Shown: one piece after another, positions 28,382-39,199 of the stretch | How positions within the stretch are numbered: position 1 is the first letter of the stretch | Layout: every line of letters starts with the position of its first letter | Origin: Immundisolibacter sp. | GTDB taxonomy: Bacteria > Pseudomonadota > Gammaproteobacteria > Immundisolibacterales > Immundisolibacteraceae | Assembly: GCF_014359565.1 (NCBI RefSeq) | Contig: NZ_JACIZD010000001.1 | Span: 496,001-560,000, forward strand | DNA length: 64,000 nucleotides | Direction of reading: 5' to 3' | Made by a program: the position numbers and the translations under genes | Notes under the pieces: model-generated | What the model was told of the DNA's origin: nothing | The model's input: the letters and a program-made list of their open reading frames with translations, nothing else | The model's database searches: none

Positions 28382-29189
28382 GCAACCGGCGCAGGAACGC
28401 ATCCTGGTGGCGGTCGATGCATCGGCCGCCAGCCTGCTGGCGCTGGAACTGGCGGCCGACTTGGCGGCGGCGCTGCGCGCCAGCCTGGCCGGGCTGTTCG
28501 TGGAAGAAGAAGACCTGCTGCACGCCGCCGGCTTGCCGTTCGTGCGCGAGATACGCGCCCAGTCCGGGCAGGCGGCGCCGTTCACCGCCACCGACCTTGA
28601 ACGCCACTGGCGCGCCCTGGCGAGCGACGCCCGCAATGCCCTGACGCGCGCCGCCCAGGCCCGCCGGATCGCCTGGAGCTTCGAGGTAGTGCGCGGCCGG
28701 GCATCGCAGGTGATGTCGGAAGCAGCCCGCAACGCGCGCCTGACTGGGCTTGGCAGCAGTGCCCGCGCGGCCAGCAGGCTCGGCTCGGTGGCGCGGGCGG
28801 CGCTGGTCGCGACCGATTCCTCCCTGCTGCTGGTGCCGCCGCAGCGGCGCCCTGGCGAGCGCTGGGTGGCCCTGGTTGATACGCCCGGCGGCGCAGCGGC
28901 CGTATTGGCGCTGGCAAGCGCATTGGCAACGACGCCGGCGGCGCCGCTGCTGCTGGTGGCGCCGTCGCTGGAAGCCTTCGGCCAGGCCGCGCTGGCCGGC
29001 ACGCCCGGCGCGGCGCAGCTGCACCGCATGGCCTTGCCTGAGCTTGCCGAACTGCCGGCGCTGGTCGCCATCCTGAGTGCTCAGCGCGCGCAGGGCCTGA
29101 TCCTGGCCGCGGACAGCCGCTTCGCAGACCCGGCTCAGATCGAACGCCTGGTCGCCGATGGCGGCTGGCCGGTGCTGCTGGTGCGCTGA
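28368..29189 (+). CDS. Universal stress protein-like, two-domain
   Basis: A 273-residue soluble protein. The first half opens as a USP fold ([24 protein letters not shown]) and ends near [19 protein letters not shown], which resembles the nucleotide-binding GS motif but lacks the full GxxG(9x)G(S/T) pattern, so ATP binding is doubtful. The second half ([21 protein letters not shown]) looks like a degenerate repeat. It overlaps the Lon-like gene by 14 bp, which suggests a coupled stress function. Confidence 0.65.
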   Translation: MAISEQPAQERILVAVDASAASLLALELAADLAAALRASLAGLFVEEEDLLHAAGLPFVREIRAQSGQAAPFTATDLERHWRALASDARNALTRAAQARRIAWSFEVVRGRASQVMSEAARNARLTGLGSSARAASRLGSVARAALVATDSSLLLVPPQRRPGERWVALVDTPGGAAAVLALASALATTPAAPLLLVAPSLEAFGQAALAGTPGAAQLHRMALPELAELPALVAILSAQRAQGLILAADSRFADPAQIERLVADGGWPVLLVR

Positions 29190-29272
29190 CTGCGCCCGAC
29201 GCCACGCCGGACCCACGCGAGAATGACGGCCCGCAGCGCCTTGTCGCCCGCGGGCGGCGCAACACCGACGGC

Positions 29273-29278
29273 TATAAT
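29273..29278 (+). promoter_or_regulatory. Perfect -10 box upstream of glyQ
   Basis: TATAAT stands 60 bp before the glyQ start, followed by CGCGCCC. No good -35 is seen at 16-18 bp spacing. It is the most likely glyQS promoter because the preceding gene ends about 85 bp earlier. Confidence 0.55.
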
Positions 29279-29338
29279 CGCGCCCTTTTCGGGGCCGCCC
29301 CTGAGCGGTTCAGCCGATTCCGCCACGCGAGACCGCCG

Positions 29339-30202
29339 GTGACCTTCCAGGACCTGATCCTTCGCCTGCAGAGCTACTGGGCACGCCAGGGCTGCGCGCT
29401 GATGCAGCCGCTCGACATGGAAGTCGGTGCCGGCACCTTTCACCCGGCCACGTTCCTGCGCGCACTTGGCCCGCAGCCGTGGGCGGCGGCCTATGTGCAG
29501 CCGTCGCGGCGGCCGACCGACGGCCGCTATGGCGACAACCCCAACCGTCTGCAGCATTACTTCCAGTTCCAGGTGGTCATCAAACCCTCGCCGCTGGACA
29601 TCCAGGAGCTTTATCTGGACTCGCTGCGCGAGCTGGGCGTGGACCCGCTGGTGAACGACATCCGCTTCGTCGAGGACAACTGGGAGTCGCCGACCCTGGG
29701 CGCCTGGGGCCTGGGTTGGGAGGTGTGGCTCAACGGCATGGAGGTGACGCAGTTCACCTATTTCCAGCAGGTGGGCGGCATCGAGTGCCGGCCGGTGACG
29801 GCCGAGATCACCTATGGCCTGGAACGCATTGCCATGTACCTGCAGGGCGCAGACAGCGTGTACGACCTGACCTGGGTGGACGGCCCGCAGGGGCGCATCA
29901 CCTACCGCGACGTGTACCACCGCAACGAGGTCGAGCAGTCGCACTACAACTTCGATCACGCGCCGGTGGACGCGCTGCTGGCCGGTTTTGACGCCGCCGA
30001 GCGCACCTGCCTGGCGCTGGTCGAGGCCGGCCTGCCGCTGCCGGCCTATGAACAGGTGCTCAAGGCCTCGCACAGCTTCAACCTGCTGGACGCGCGCCGC
30101 GCCATCGGCGTCACCGAGCGCGCCCGCTACATCCTGCGCGTGCGCACCCTGGCCCGCGCGGTGGCCGAGGCCTACGCCGCGCCCGCGGGGGAGGCCGCCT
30201 GA
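29339..30202 (+). CDS. glyQ: Glycine--tRNA ligase, alpha subunit
   Basis: A 287-residue class II synthetase subunit carrying the active site of the alpha2-beta2 glycyl-tRNA synthetase. It starts at GTG 29339 with the family start [19 protein letters not shown] and contains [21 protein letters not shown] and [18 protein letters not shown]. It overlaps glyS by one base (TGATG). Confidence 0.98.
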   Translation: MTFQDLILRLQSYWARQGCALMQPLDMEVGAGTFHPATFLRALGPQPWAAAYVQPSRRPTDGRYGDNPNRLQHYFQFQVVIKPSPLDIQELYLDSLRELGVDPLVNDIRFVEDNWESPTLGAWGLGWEVWLNGMEVTQFTYFQQVGGIECRPVTAEITYGLERIAMYLQGADSVYDLTWVDGPQGRITYRDVYHRNEVEQSHYNFDHAPVDALLAGFDAAERTCLALVEAGLPLPAYEQVLKASHSFNLLDARRAIGVTERARYILRVRTLARAVAEAYAAPAGEAA

Positions 30203-32265
30203 TGGCCGCGCTGCTGATCGAAATCGGCACCGAGGAGCTGCCGCCGCGGTCCCTGCAGGCGCTGTCGCGGGCGTTTGGCGAGCACCTGCTCGGCGGCCTG
30301 GTCGAGGCCGGGCTCGCCGACCCCGGCGCGGCGTGCCGGGTGTTCGCCAGTCCGCGCCGGCTGGCCGTGCGCGTGGCCGACGTGCGCGATCAGGCGCCGG
30401 CGCGCGAGGTCGAACGCCGCGGCCCGGCGCTGAAGGCCGCCTTCGATGCCGACGGCCAGCCGACGCGCGCCCTGCTCGGCTTCGCGCAGTCCTGCGGCGT
30501 CGAGGTGGGCGCGCTCACGACGCTCGAAACCGACAAGGGCGCCTGGCTGGTGCACCGCCACACCCAGCCCGGCGAGGCGCTGGCGGCGGCGCTGCCGCGC
30601 CTGTTCGACGCTGCGCTCAAGGCGCTGCCGATCGACCGGCGCATGCGCTGGGGCAGCGGCGAGCACGGCGAGTTCGTGCGCCCGGTGCACTGGCTGCTGG
30701 CGCTGCACGGCGCGCAGGTGATCGGCTTCGAACGGTTTGGTCTGGCGGCCGGCAACCTCAGCCATGGCCACCGTTTTCATCATCCGCAGCCGCTGGTCGT
30801 CGACCATGCCGACCATTACGAGGCCAGCCTCGAAGCGGCGCGCGTGATCGCCGACTTCGCCGCCCGCCGCGCGCAGGTGGCCGAGTGCGTCAGCGCCGCC
30901 GCGGCGGCGCTCGGCGGCCGGGCGGTGCTGGACGAGGCGCTGCTGGACGAGGTCACCGCGCTGGTGGAATGGCCGGTGGCAGTGGCCGGCGGCTTCGACC
31001 CGGATTTTCTGCAGGTGCCGGCACCGGTGCTGATCGCCGCCATGCGCGATCACCAGAAGTACTTTCACGTGCTGGATGCAAACGGCAAGCTGCTGGCGCA
31101 TTTCATCACCGTCGCCAACATCGACAGCCCCGAGCCGCAGCGGGTGCGCGCCGGCAACGAGCGGGTGTTGCGCGCGCGCCTGGCCGATGCGCGCTATTTC
31201 TGGGACTCCGACCGCCGCCAGCCGCTGATCGAGCGCAGCGCGGGTCTGGCCGGCGTGGTGTATGAACAGCGCCTGGGCACGCTGGCCGACAAGACCCTGC
31301 GCGTGGAACGCCTGGCGGGCCTGTTGGCCGGCGAGATCGGCGCCGATGCCGCGCACACGGTGCGCGCCGCGCGCCTGGCCAAGGCGGATCTGCTGACGCT
31401 GATGGTCGGCGAGTTCCCGGAGTTGCAGGGCGACATGGGTGCCTACTACGCCGACCACGACGGCGAACCGGCCGCCGTGTGCACGGCGATTCGCGAGCAC
31501 TACCTGCCGCGCCACGCCGGCGACGCGCTGCCCGCCTCGCTCGAAGGTCTGGCGCTGGCGCTGGCCGATCGCCTGGACACGCTGGCCGGCATCATCGGGG
31601 TGGCCGGCACGCCGGGCGGCGACCGCGACCCCTTCGGCCTGCGCCGGGCGGCACTGGCGGTGGCGCGCATGCTGATCGAGGCGCAGCTGCCGCTCGACCT
31701 GCCGGCTTTGCTGGATGCCGCCGCCGAGCCGTTCGGCAAGCCGCAGCTGACGGCGCAGGTGTTCGAGTTCATCCTGGGTCGCCTGCCCGCCTACTACGAG
31801 GCGCAGGGCTTCAGGGTCGACGAACTGGACGCCGTGCTGAGCCTCAAACCGGGCCGGCTGCTGGATCTGGACCGGCGCCTGCGGGCGGTGGCGGGCTTTC
31901 GAAGCCTGCCCGAGGCTGGCAGCCTGATCGCCGCCAACAAGCGTATCGCGAACATCCTGGCCAAGGCCGGCGCGGAGCCTGCGAACGCCCACATCGACCC
32001 GGCGCTGTTCGAATCACCCGCCGAAACAGCGCTGCTGGACGCGCTCACCGCCTCCGAACAGGCCGCTGCACCGCTGGCGGACCGGGGCGATTACGCTGCG
32101 CTGTGCCGGCAGCTGGCCACGCTGCGCGGACCGGTGGACGCATTTTTCGATGCCGTCATGGTGATGGCCGACGATGCCGCCGTGCGGCGCAACCGCCTGG
32201 CACTGCTGGCGCAGCTGCACCGGCTGTTCCTGGCCGTGGCCGACCTGTCGCGCCTGCAGGGGTGA
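30202..32265 (+). CDS. glyS: Glycine--tRNA ligase, beta subunit
   Basis: A 687-residue subunit needed for tRNA binding. It opens LLIEIGTEELPPRSL, has the FASPRRLAVRVADV and MRWGSGEHGEFVRPVHW blocks, and ends with the DALR-like anticodon-binding region (FDAVMVMADDAAVRRNRLALL). Coupled to glyQ upstream and overlapping gmhB by 4 bp. Confidence 0.98.
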   Translation: MAALLIEIGTEELPPRSLQALSRAFGEHLLGGLVEAGLADPGAACRVFASPRRLAVRVADVRDQAPAREVERRGPALKAAFDADGQPTRALLGFAQSCGVEVGALTTLETDKGAWLVHRHTQPGEALAAALPRLFDAALKALPIDRRMRWGSGEHGEFVRPVHWLLALHGAQVIGFERFGLAAGNLSHGHRFHHPQPLVVDHADHYEASLEAARVIADFAARRAQVAECVSAAAAALGGRAVLDEALLDEVTALVEWPVAVAGGFDPDFLQVPAPVLIAAMRDHQKYFHVLDANGKLLAHFITVANIDSPEPQRVRAGNERVLRARLADARYFWDSDRRQPLIERSAGLAGVVYEQRLGTLADKTLRVERLAGLLAGEIGADAAHTVRAARLAKADLLTLMVGEFPELQGDMGAYYADHDGEPAAVCTAIREHYLPRHAGDALPASLEGLALALADRLDTLAGIIGVAGTPGGDRDPFGLRRAALAVARMLIEAQLPLDLPALLDAAAEPFGKPQLTAQVFEFILGRLPAYYEAQGFRVDELDAVLSLKPGRLLDLDRRLRAVAGFRSLPEAGSLIAANKRIANILAKAGAEPANAHIDPALFESPAETALLDALTASEQAAAPLADRGDYAALCRQLATLRGPVDAFFDAVMVMADDAAVRRNRLALLAQLHRLFLAVADLSRLQG

Positions 32266-32831
32266 GTAGTGGCGTTGCCAGCGCGCCCGGCGGCGCGCGG
32301 CGCTGGCTGATCCTGGACCGCGACGGCGTGATCAATCACGACAGCGCCGACTATATCCGCAGCCCCGACGACTGGAGGCCCATCGAGGGCGCGCTCGCGG
32401 CCCTGGCGCGCCTGCACCGCGCCGGCTTCGGGCTGACGGTCGCCACCAACCAGTCGGGCATCGGCCGCGGTTATTTCGATGTCCCGACGCTGGACGCCAT
32501 CCACGCCAGGATGCGCGCCGCAATCGAAGCCGCCGGCGCCCGCCTGGCCGCCATCGCCTACTGCCCGCACCGGCCCGAGGAGGGCTGTGACTGCCGCAAA
32601 CCGGCCGCCGGCCTCTTGCTGCGGCTGATGGCGGAATGCGGCTTTGCGCCCGGCGACGCGCTGATGATCGGCGACGCCGCGCGCGATCTGGAGGCGGCCC
32701 GCGCCGCGGGCGTCGCCGCCCTGGTGGTCGGGCCGCAGGCGAGCGAACTTGCGGAAAGCTTCGGCGTGCCGGGTTTTGCGGACCTGGCGGCCGCCACCGA
32801 CTGGCTGCTGGAGGGTCACTGGCCATGCTGA
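32262..32831 (+). CDS. gmhB: D-glycero-beta-D-manno-heptose 1,7-bisphosphate 7-phosphatase
   Basis: A 189-residue HAD phosphatase of the ADP-heptose pathway for LPS inner core. Motif I is LILDRDGVIN, motif II is ATNQSGIGRG, and motif III/IV is CRKPAAGLLL...MIGDAARDLEAA. The zinc-binding loop of GmhB is present as CPHRPEEGCDC. The start is GTG 32262, overlapping glyS (GTGA). The next gene overlaps by 7 bp. Confidence 0.93.
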   Translation: MSSGVASAPGGARRWLILDRDGVINHDSADYIRSPDDWRPIEGALAALARLHRAGFGLTVATNQSGIGRGYFDVPTLDAIHARMRAAIEAAGARLAAIAYCPHRPEEGCDCRKPAAGLLLRLMAECGFAPGDALMIGDAARDLEAARAAGVAALVVGPQASELAESFGVPGFADLAAATDWLLEGHWPC

Positions 32832-33562
32832 CGTTTCTGCGCTCGCTGCTGTTCTCGGCCGGCATGCTGGTCACCGTCGTCGCCTGGGGTGCGCTGGTGC
32901 CGCTGGTGGCGGCGCTGCCGTTTGCCCGCCGCTACGCATTCACCCGCAGCTGGGCCATCGTCAATCTGCGCTGGCTGGAGCTGACCTGCGGTGTCCGCTA
33001 CCGGGTCATCGGGCGCGAGAACCTGCCCAGCGGGCCGGTCGTGGTGCTGTCCAAGCACCAGTCGACCTGGGAGACGCTGGTGTTCCAGGAACTGTTCCCG
33101 CCGCTGGTCTGGGTGATGAAGCGCGAGCTGCTGTGGGTGCCGTTTTTCGGCTGGGGTCTGGCCATGGGGCGGCCGATCGCCATCGACCGCGGCGCCGGGC
33201 GGCGCGCGATGGAGCAGATGCTCACACAGGGCAAGCAGCGGCTGGGCGATGGCCTTTGGGTGGTGATCTTCCCCGAAGGCACCCGCATGCGCCCCGGCCA
33301 GCGCGGTCGCTATCGCCCAGGCGGCGCGCTGCTGGCGGTGCAGGCCGGCGTGCCGGTGCTGCCGGTGGCGCACAATGCGGGTGAACTGTGGGGCAAGCGG
33401 CAGTTCCTGAAGCATCCTGGCACGATCACGGTGGCGATCGGGCCGGCCATTTCAACGAAGGGGGCAGATCCTGCCGCGGTGCTGAACGATGCCGAAAGCT
33501 GGATCGAGAACACCATCGCCAGCGGTATGGAGCCGGCGCGAACAGGCCACAACTATCAATAA
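32825..33562 (+). CDS. 1-acyl-sn-glycerol-3-phosphate acyltransferase (PlsC family)
   Basis: A 245-residue membrane-associated acyltransferase that forms phosphatidic acid. An N-terminal membrane segment (FSAGMLVTVVAWGALVPLV) precedes motif I HQSTWE (H-x4-E instead of the usual H-x4-D), motif III FPEGTRM and the PVLPVAHN block. It closes the glyQS-gmhB unit, an arrangement common in gammaproteobacteria. Confidence 0.92.
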   Translation: MLTFLRSLLFSAGMLVTVVAWGALVPLVAALPFARRYAFTRSWAIVNLRWLELTCGVRYRVIGRENLPSGPVVVLSKHQSTWETLVFQELFPPLVWVMKRELLWVPFFGWGLAMGRPIAIDRGAGRRAMEQMLTQGKQRLGDGLWVVIFPEGTRMRPGQRGRYRPGGALLAVQAGVPVLPVAHNAGELWGKRQFLKHPGTITVAIGPAISTKGADPAAVLNDAESWIENTIASGMEPARTGHNYQ

Positions 33563-33977
33563 TGTGGTTAGCGGCTCATACTCGCCGGATCAGCCGACGA
33601 GCGCGCGTGACCCTGATGTTCGGGCGCCGATCGACAAGCGCCAAACGTGCCTTTCGCGGCGGTGGGTCATGCCAAGACCTCGGGCCTGGACGCCTGCAAT
33701 GTTCGTGCATTGGTGGCCTGCGACAGGCGTCGGCGACCACTGCCATGACGGGTCGTGGATCATTGGCTGGGCGGCGATGCCTGGCGGTGGGTCGATGTCC
33801 TTGGCTCGGCAGATATCGATCCGGCAAACGCGATCGGGTGATTGATCTTGCGCAATCGATCTGCTGATGTGTTGTACCGCACAGCTATCTTGGGAAGAGT
33901 CGGGTAGACTTGCCCAACGGTGATACGTGGCTCCTATGTGCCATATCCGGTTTTTTCAGTAACCTCGGGAGACTCTC
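33563..33977. other. 415-bp region without a supported gene; leader of the OmpA-like gene
   Basis: Short open frames here look non-coding in composition. The right half is less GC-rich and ends in GGGAGACTCTC before ATG 33978. A short inverted repeat GATTG...CAATC lies around 33840-33858. I could not define a convincing promoter. Confidence 0.5.
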
Positions 33978-34982
33978 ATGACCAACAAAAAGCAACTGCT
34001 CGTCGCGGCCGGCCTTGCGGCGCTCAGCAGCGGCGTGCTGGCGGAAACCTTGGACGATCGCGTTTACCTTAATCTAGGACTGAGCTATACGCTTCCCGAT
34101 AACGATCGAGACGGTTCATCCGTTGAGGTGGAAAACGCCCCCGGCGGATTTATCGGGGTCGGCAAAGCCATCAATGAGTGGCTGAATCTGGAACTGAACC
34201 TGAAGGGTCAGCATGCGGATCTGGACGGCGCCAGCGGCAGCTGGAAGCATTACGGAGCCACCGTCGACGGACTGTTCTTTTTCAACCGTTCCCCCGCCTT
34301 CGCCCCGTATGCGGTGGTGGGTGCCGGTGCGCTTCGGTCGGATATATCGAACGCAAAAAATAGCACCTCGCCGGTGATCGAAGCCGGCTTGGGTTTCATG
34401 CATGACGTCGACGACGATGGCGCAAAACTGCGGCTGGAAGCCCGCCACCGTTGGGATTTCGCCGATCTGAACCGGCAACCGGGCAGCGACGACAAGACGT
34501 TCAACGACTGGATCCTGATGGCCGGTGTCACCATTCCCATCGGGGCGCGTCCGCAGTCGGCCCCGGAACCGCGGCCGGTGGTCACCATGGCCGAGCCGAC
34601 CCCGCCGCCGGCACCGGCACCGGCGCCGGTCACCGAGACCGTGGTGCTCAAAGGCGTCAATTTCTGCTTTGATTGCGACACGCTGTCGGGCGAGGCTCAG
34701 GCAATCCTGGACAGTGATGCCATGGCGATCGTCAAGCATCATCCGAATGCGAGCTTCGAAGTCGCCGGCCACACCGACGCAGTGGGTTCGGACGCCTACA
34801 ACCTGGCTTTGTCCCAGCGCCGCGCCAGCAACGTGCGCGCGTATCTGGTGCAGCAGGGCGTGGAGCCAAGCCGCATGACTGCCGTGGGCTATGGCGAAAG
34901 CCAGCCGGTGGCCGACAACAGCACCGAAGCGGGCCGGGCCGAGAACCGCCGCGTCGAACTGCGCATCACCGAGATGCGTTGA
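33978..34982 (+). CDS. OmpA family outer-membrane protein
   Basis: A 334-residue protein. A signal peptide (basic start, LLVAAGLAALSSGVLA) precedes an eight-strand barrel-type domain (DRVYLNLGLSYTLP...GATVDGLFFF) to about residue 190, a Pro/Ala linker (PTPPPAPAPAPV), and an OmpA peptidoglycan-binding domain with the FEVAGHTDAVGSDAYNLALSQRRA block and AENRRVELRI. It links the outer membrane to murein. A cysteine pair FCFDC is present near the domain boundary. A double stem-loop follows. Confidence 0.95.
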   Translation: MTNKKQLLVAAGLAALSSGVLAETLDDRVYLNLGLSYTLPDNDRDGSSVEVENAPGGFIGVGKAINEWLNLELNLKGQHADLDGASGSWKHYGATVDGLFFFNRSPAFAPYAVVGAGALRSDISNAKNSTSPVIEAGLGFMHDVDDDGAKLRLEARHRWDFADLNRQPGSDDKTFNDWILMAGVTIPIGARPQSAPEPRPVVTMAEPTPPPAPAPAPVTETVVLKGVNFCFDCDTLSGEAQAILDSDAMAIVKHHPNASFEVAGHTDAVGSDAYNLALSQRRASNVRAYLVQQGVEPSRMTAVGYGESQPVADNSTEAGRAENRRVELRITEMR

Positions 34983-34990
34983 GTCCCTTC

Positions 34991-35052
34991 GGCCGGGAGG
35001 TCTCCCGGCCCTGCGTTTCCCACAAAACCCGCGGCTTGCCGCGGGTTTTGTG
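34991..35052 (+). terminator. Tandem stem-loops after the OmpA-like gene
   Basis: The first hairpin pairs GGCCGGGAG (34991-34999) with CTCCCGGCC (35002-35010). The second pairs CACAAAACCCGCGGC (35021-35035) with GCCGCGGGTTTTGTG (35038-35052) and ends in a T-rich stretch. The second has A-run and T-run flanks within the stem and could act in both directions. Confidence 0.8.
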
Positions 35053-35144
35053 CTTTCAGGGGTGCTCATGGCGCGCGTGCGTACTACCATCGCCGGGCCG
35101 CTGCCCGCGGCCACGTTCCGACACAACGACGAGGAGAAACCACC

Positions 35145-35918
35145 ATGACCAGCAACACCTACGCCGGCCTGAAGGACCGCGTGGTCATCATCACCGGCGC
35201 CGGCCAGGGCATCGGCCGCGCCTATGCGCACCATTTCGCGGCGCAGGGCGCGATTCCGGTGATCGCCGAATTCAATGTCGAGGCGGGCCGCCGGGTCGAG
35301 GCCGAGGTCAAGGCCGAAGGCCGTCGGGCACTGTTCGTGCAGACCGACGTCGCCGACGAGGCATCCACGCTGGCCATGGCGCAGGCCGCGCTGGGTGCCT
35401 TTGGCCGCATCGACTGCCTGATCAACAACGCCGCCGTGTTCTCGCGCATCACCATGGCGCCGTTCTGGGAACTGCCGGTCGACGAGTGGCGGCGCGCCAT
35501 GGACGTCAACATCACCGGCTCGTTCCTGTGCGCGCGGGCGGTGGTGCCCAACATGCAGGAGCGCCGCTTCGGGCGCATCATCAACATTTCGTCGGCCACC
35601 ATGATCATGGGCCGCGAGAACTACCTGCACTACATCACCTCCAAATCGGCCATGGTCGGCATGACCCGCTCCATGGCGCGCGAGCTGGGCAGCTGGAACA
35701 TCACCGTCAACACCTTCTGGCCGGGCGTGACCAAGACCGAGATCGAGCGCCCGTCGGTGCCCAACGAGGTGTTCGAGCGCATGACGCAGATGCAGTCGAT
35801 CAAGCGCCTGACCCATACCGACGACCTGGCCCACGGCGTGATGTTCCTGTGCTCGGACGACGCCGGCTTCATCACCGGCCAGAGCCTGCAGGTGGACGGC
35901 GGCCTGACCTTCATCTGA
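35145..35918 (+). CDS. SDR family NAD(P)-dependent oxidoreductase
   Basis: A 257-residue classical SDR. The cofactor motif is TGAGQGIG near residue 18, NNAA follows at about 90, the catalytic serine is in INISSATM, and YxxxK is YITSK. The C-terminus ends GQSLQVDGGLTF. GAGGAG precedes ATG 35145. Substrate unknown; the gene stands alone between a strong terminator and nadE. Confidence 0.92.
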   Translation: MTSNTYAGLKDRVVIITGAGQGIGRAYAHHFAAQGAIPVIAEFNVEAGRRVEAEVKAEGRRALFVQTDVADEASTLAMAQAALGAFGRIDCLINNAAVFSRITMAPFWELPVDEWRRAMDVNITGSFLCARAVVPNMQERRFGRIINISSATMIMGRENYLHYITSKSAMVGMTRSMARELGSWNITVNTFWPGVTKTEIERPSVPNEVFERMTQMQSIKRLTHTDDLAHGVMFLCSDDAGFITGQSLQVDGGLTFI

Positions 35919-36036
35919 ACCTTGACCTGATCGGGGACGCCAGGCCGGTCGCCAGTCGCGCTGGCCAGCCTGCCCGGCGCGGCGGTGTTACATTTCGCCG
36001 CCTGCGCACAGCCGCCATGGCAACCGAAGCCGAACC

Positions 36037-37674
36037 ATGCCCCGCGAACTGACCCTCGCCCTCGCCCAGATGAACTGTCTGGTCGGGGACATCACCGGCA
36101 ACGTCGACAAGATCATCGAACTGTCCGCCACGGCCCGGCGCGAACACGGGGCGGATCTGGTGGTGTTCCCGGAACTGGCCCTCACCGGCTACCCGCCGGA
36201 AGACCTGCTGATGCGCCCGGAGTTCATCGAGCGCTGCGAGGCGGGCCTCGAGCGCATCCGCCGCGCGGTGGGCGGCATCGCCGTGCTGGTCGGCTTCCCG
36301 CACCTGTCCAAGGGCGAGCTTTACAACGCCGCGGCCGTGTTGCGCGACGGCGAGACGCTGGCGCTGTACCACAAGCATCTGCTGCCCAACTACAGCGTGT
36401 TCGACGAGAAGCGCTATTTCCGGTCCGGCAGCCGGCCGGCGGTGTTCGAACTCGCCGGCGTGCAGGTTGGCCTGACCGTGTGCGAGGACATCTGGGGTCC
36501 GGCGCCGATGGCGCAGTCGGTGCGGGCCGGGGCGCAGCTGGTGGTCAACATCAATGCCTCGCCGTTTCACGTCGACAAGCAAGCCGAGCGCGAGGCCGTC
36601 ATCCGCGAGCGGGTGTCCACCAGTCCGGTGCCGGTGGTGTACGTGAACATGGTCGGCGGCCAGGATGAACTGGTCTTCGACGGTGGCTCGCTGGTCATGG
36701 ACGCCCAGGGCCGCATCAGCCAGCGTGCACCGGCCTTCGAGGAAGGCTTGTACCTGGCGCGTTTTCGCCAGGGCCGCAGCGGTCTTGAGCCAATCCCGGG
36801 CGAGGTGGCGCAGATCGATTCTGTCGCCAGCGTGTATCAGGCGCTGGTCACCGGCGTGCGCGACTACATCGGCAAGAACCGCTTTGCGGGCGCCATCGTC
36901 GGTTTGTCCGGCGGTGTCGATTCGGCGCTCACCGTCGCGATCGCCGCCGACGCGCTGGGCGCCGAGCGCGTCCATGCCGTGATGATGCCCTCGCCCTACA
37001 CGGCCGACATGAGCCTGGAAGACGCCCGCGCCGAGGCCGAGGCGCTGGGCGTGCGCTACAGCGTCATTCCCATCGCGGACGTGGCCGCCAGCGTCGAGCG
37101 GGCGCTGGCCCAGGAGTTCGCCGGCAAACCCCGCGACACGACGGAAGAAAACATCCAGGCGCGTGTGCGCGGCGTGCTGTTGATGGCGCTGTCGAACAAG
37201 ACAGGCAAGCTGGTGTTGACCACCGGCAACAAGACCGAGATGGCGGTCGGTTACGCCACCCTGTACGGCGACATGGCCGGCGGCTTTGCGGTGATCAAGG
37301 ACGTGCCCAAACTGCTGGTCTACACGCTGTCCCGCTACCGCAACGGCCTGTCGCAGGTCATCCCCGAACGGGTGCTCACGCGCGCACCGAGCGCCGAGCT
37401 GCGTCCCGACCAGACCGATCAGGACAGCCTGCCGCCGTACGAGGTGCTGGACGCGATCCTGGAGCTGTACGTGGAGCAGGACCGCTCGGCCGAGGACATC
37501 GCGCGCGCCACCGGCGCGAGTCTGAAAACCATCCGCGAGGTGATCGGCATGGTTACCCGCAACGAGTACAAGCGCCGCCAGGCAGCCCCCGGCGTGCGGA
37601 TCAGCCAGCGCGCCTTCGGCCGCGATCGCCGTTACCCGATCACCTCCGGTTTCAAGGAGCCGCGCGGCGACTGA
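36037..37674 (+). CDS. nadE: Glutamine-dependent NAD+ synthase
   Basis: A 545-residue two-domain enzyme for the last step of NAD synthesis. The N-terminal nitrilase-type glutaminase has the E46-K113-C149 triad (FPELALTGYP, HKHLLPNYSVFD, TVCEDIWGP). The C-terminal ligase has the SGGVDS P-loop and TGNKTEMAVGYATLYGDMAGG. A further NAD-pathway gene, nadB, is at 58538. Confidence 0.97.
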   Translation: MPRELTLALAQMNCLVGDITGNVDKIIELSATARREHGADLVVFPELALTGYPPEDLLMRPEFIERCEAGLERIRRAVGGIAVLVGFPHLSKGELYNAAAVLRDGETLALYHKHLLPNYSVFDEKRYFRSGSRPAVFELAGVQVGLTVCEDIWGPAPMAQSVRAGAQLVVNINASPFHVDKQAEREAVIRERVSTSPVPVVYVNMVGGQDELVFDGGSLVMDAQGRISQRAPAFEEGLYLARFRQGRSGLEPIPGEVAQIDSVASVYQALVTGVRDYIGKNRFAGAIVGLSGGVDSALTVAIAADALGAERVHAVMMPSPYTADMSLEDARAEAEALGVRYSVIPIADVAASVERALAQEFAGKPRDTTEENIQARVRGVLLMALSNKTGKLVLTTGNKTEMAVGYATLYGDMAGGFAVIKDVPKLLVYTLSRYRNGLSQVIPERVLTRAPSAELRPDQTDQDSLPPYEVLDAILELYVEQDRSAEDIARATGASLKTIREVIGMVTRNEYKRRQAAPGVRISQRAFGRDRRYPITSGFKEPRGD

Positions 37675-37726
37675 CGCCAGGCGGACCCGGCGACGGGCGC
37701 CCAAGCTACCAAGCCCGGGCGGCTTC

Positions 37727-37735
37727 TGGTATAAA
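37727..37735 (+). promoter_or_regulatory. Extended -10 promoter for rpmB-rpmG
   Basis: TGGTATAAA is an extended -10 element 54 bp before the rpmB ATG. The -35 region (TACCAA at 37707-37712) is weak, as is usual with an extended -10. Confidence 0.55.
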
Positions 37736-37788
37736 GACCGGCCATTTCCAGCCGGCGGTCTTGCCGGAACGGTCTTTTGGAGAGTTCC

Positions 37789-38025
37789 ATGTCCAGGGTT
37801 TGCGAGGTCACCGGCAGGGGGCCGATGTCCGGTAACAACGTCTCCCACGCCAACAACCGTACGCGTCGGCGCTTTCTGCCCAATCTGCAGAGTCACCGCT
37901 TCTGGGTGGCAGCCGAGAAGCGCTACGTCACGCTGCGCCTGTCCTGCCGGGCCATGCGCACCATCGACAAGAAAGGCATCGAGGCCGTGCTGGCCGAGAT
38001 GCGCAGCCGCGGCCTGAAGCCCTAA
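37789..38025 (+). CDS. rpmB: 50S ribosomal protein L28
   Basis: A 78-residue L28 with the family start [25 protein letters not shown] and the C-terminal [15 protein letters not shown]. It forms an operon with rpmG 15 bp downstream, the standard arrangement. Confidence 0.98.
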   Translation: MSRVCEVTGRGPMSGNNVSHANNRTRRRFLPNLQSHRFWVAAEKRYVTLRLSCRAMRTIDKKGIEAVLAEMRSRGLKP

Positions 38026-38040
38026 ACCGAGACCAGAACC

Positions 38041-38196
38041 ATGCGCGAGAAGATCAAGCTGGTGTCCACCGCCGGCACTGGGCACTTCTACACGACCATG
38101 AAAAACAAGCGCAACACGCCGGACAAGATCGAGCTGCGCAAGTTCGACCCCAAGGCGCGTGCCTACGTGGCGTACAAGGAAGCCAAGATCAAGTGA
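38041..38196 (+). CDS. rpmG: 50S ribosomal protein L33
   Basis: A 51-residue L33, opening [19 protein letters not shown] and ending [14 protein letters not shown]. It lacks the zinc-binding cysteines of the C+ type, so it does not depend on zinc. Second gene of the rpmBG operon. Confidence 0.97.
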   Translation: MREKIKLVSTAGTGHFYTTMKNKRNTPDKIELRKFDPKARAYVAYKEAKIK

Positions 38197-38236
38197 GCCG
38201 GCGCGGCCGGATGCGCCGCGCAAAGACCGTTCAGCC

Positions 38237-39195
<959 letters not shown>

Positions 39196-39199
<4 letters not shown>

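Noticed and set aside
27146..29071. 641-codon minus-strand open frame
   Set aside because: Antisense to the Lon-like protease and USP-like genes; no recognisable domain.
30172..31992. 606-codon minus-strand open frame
   Set aside because: Antisense to glyS, which is unmistakable.
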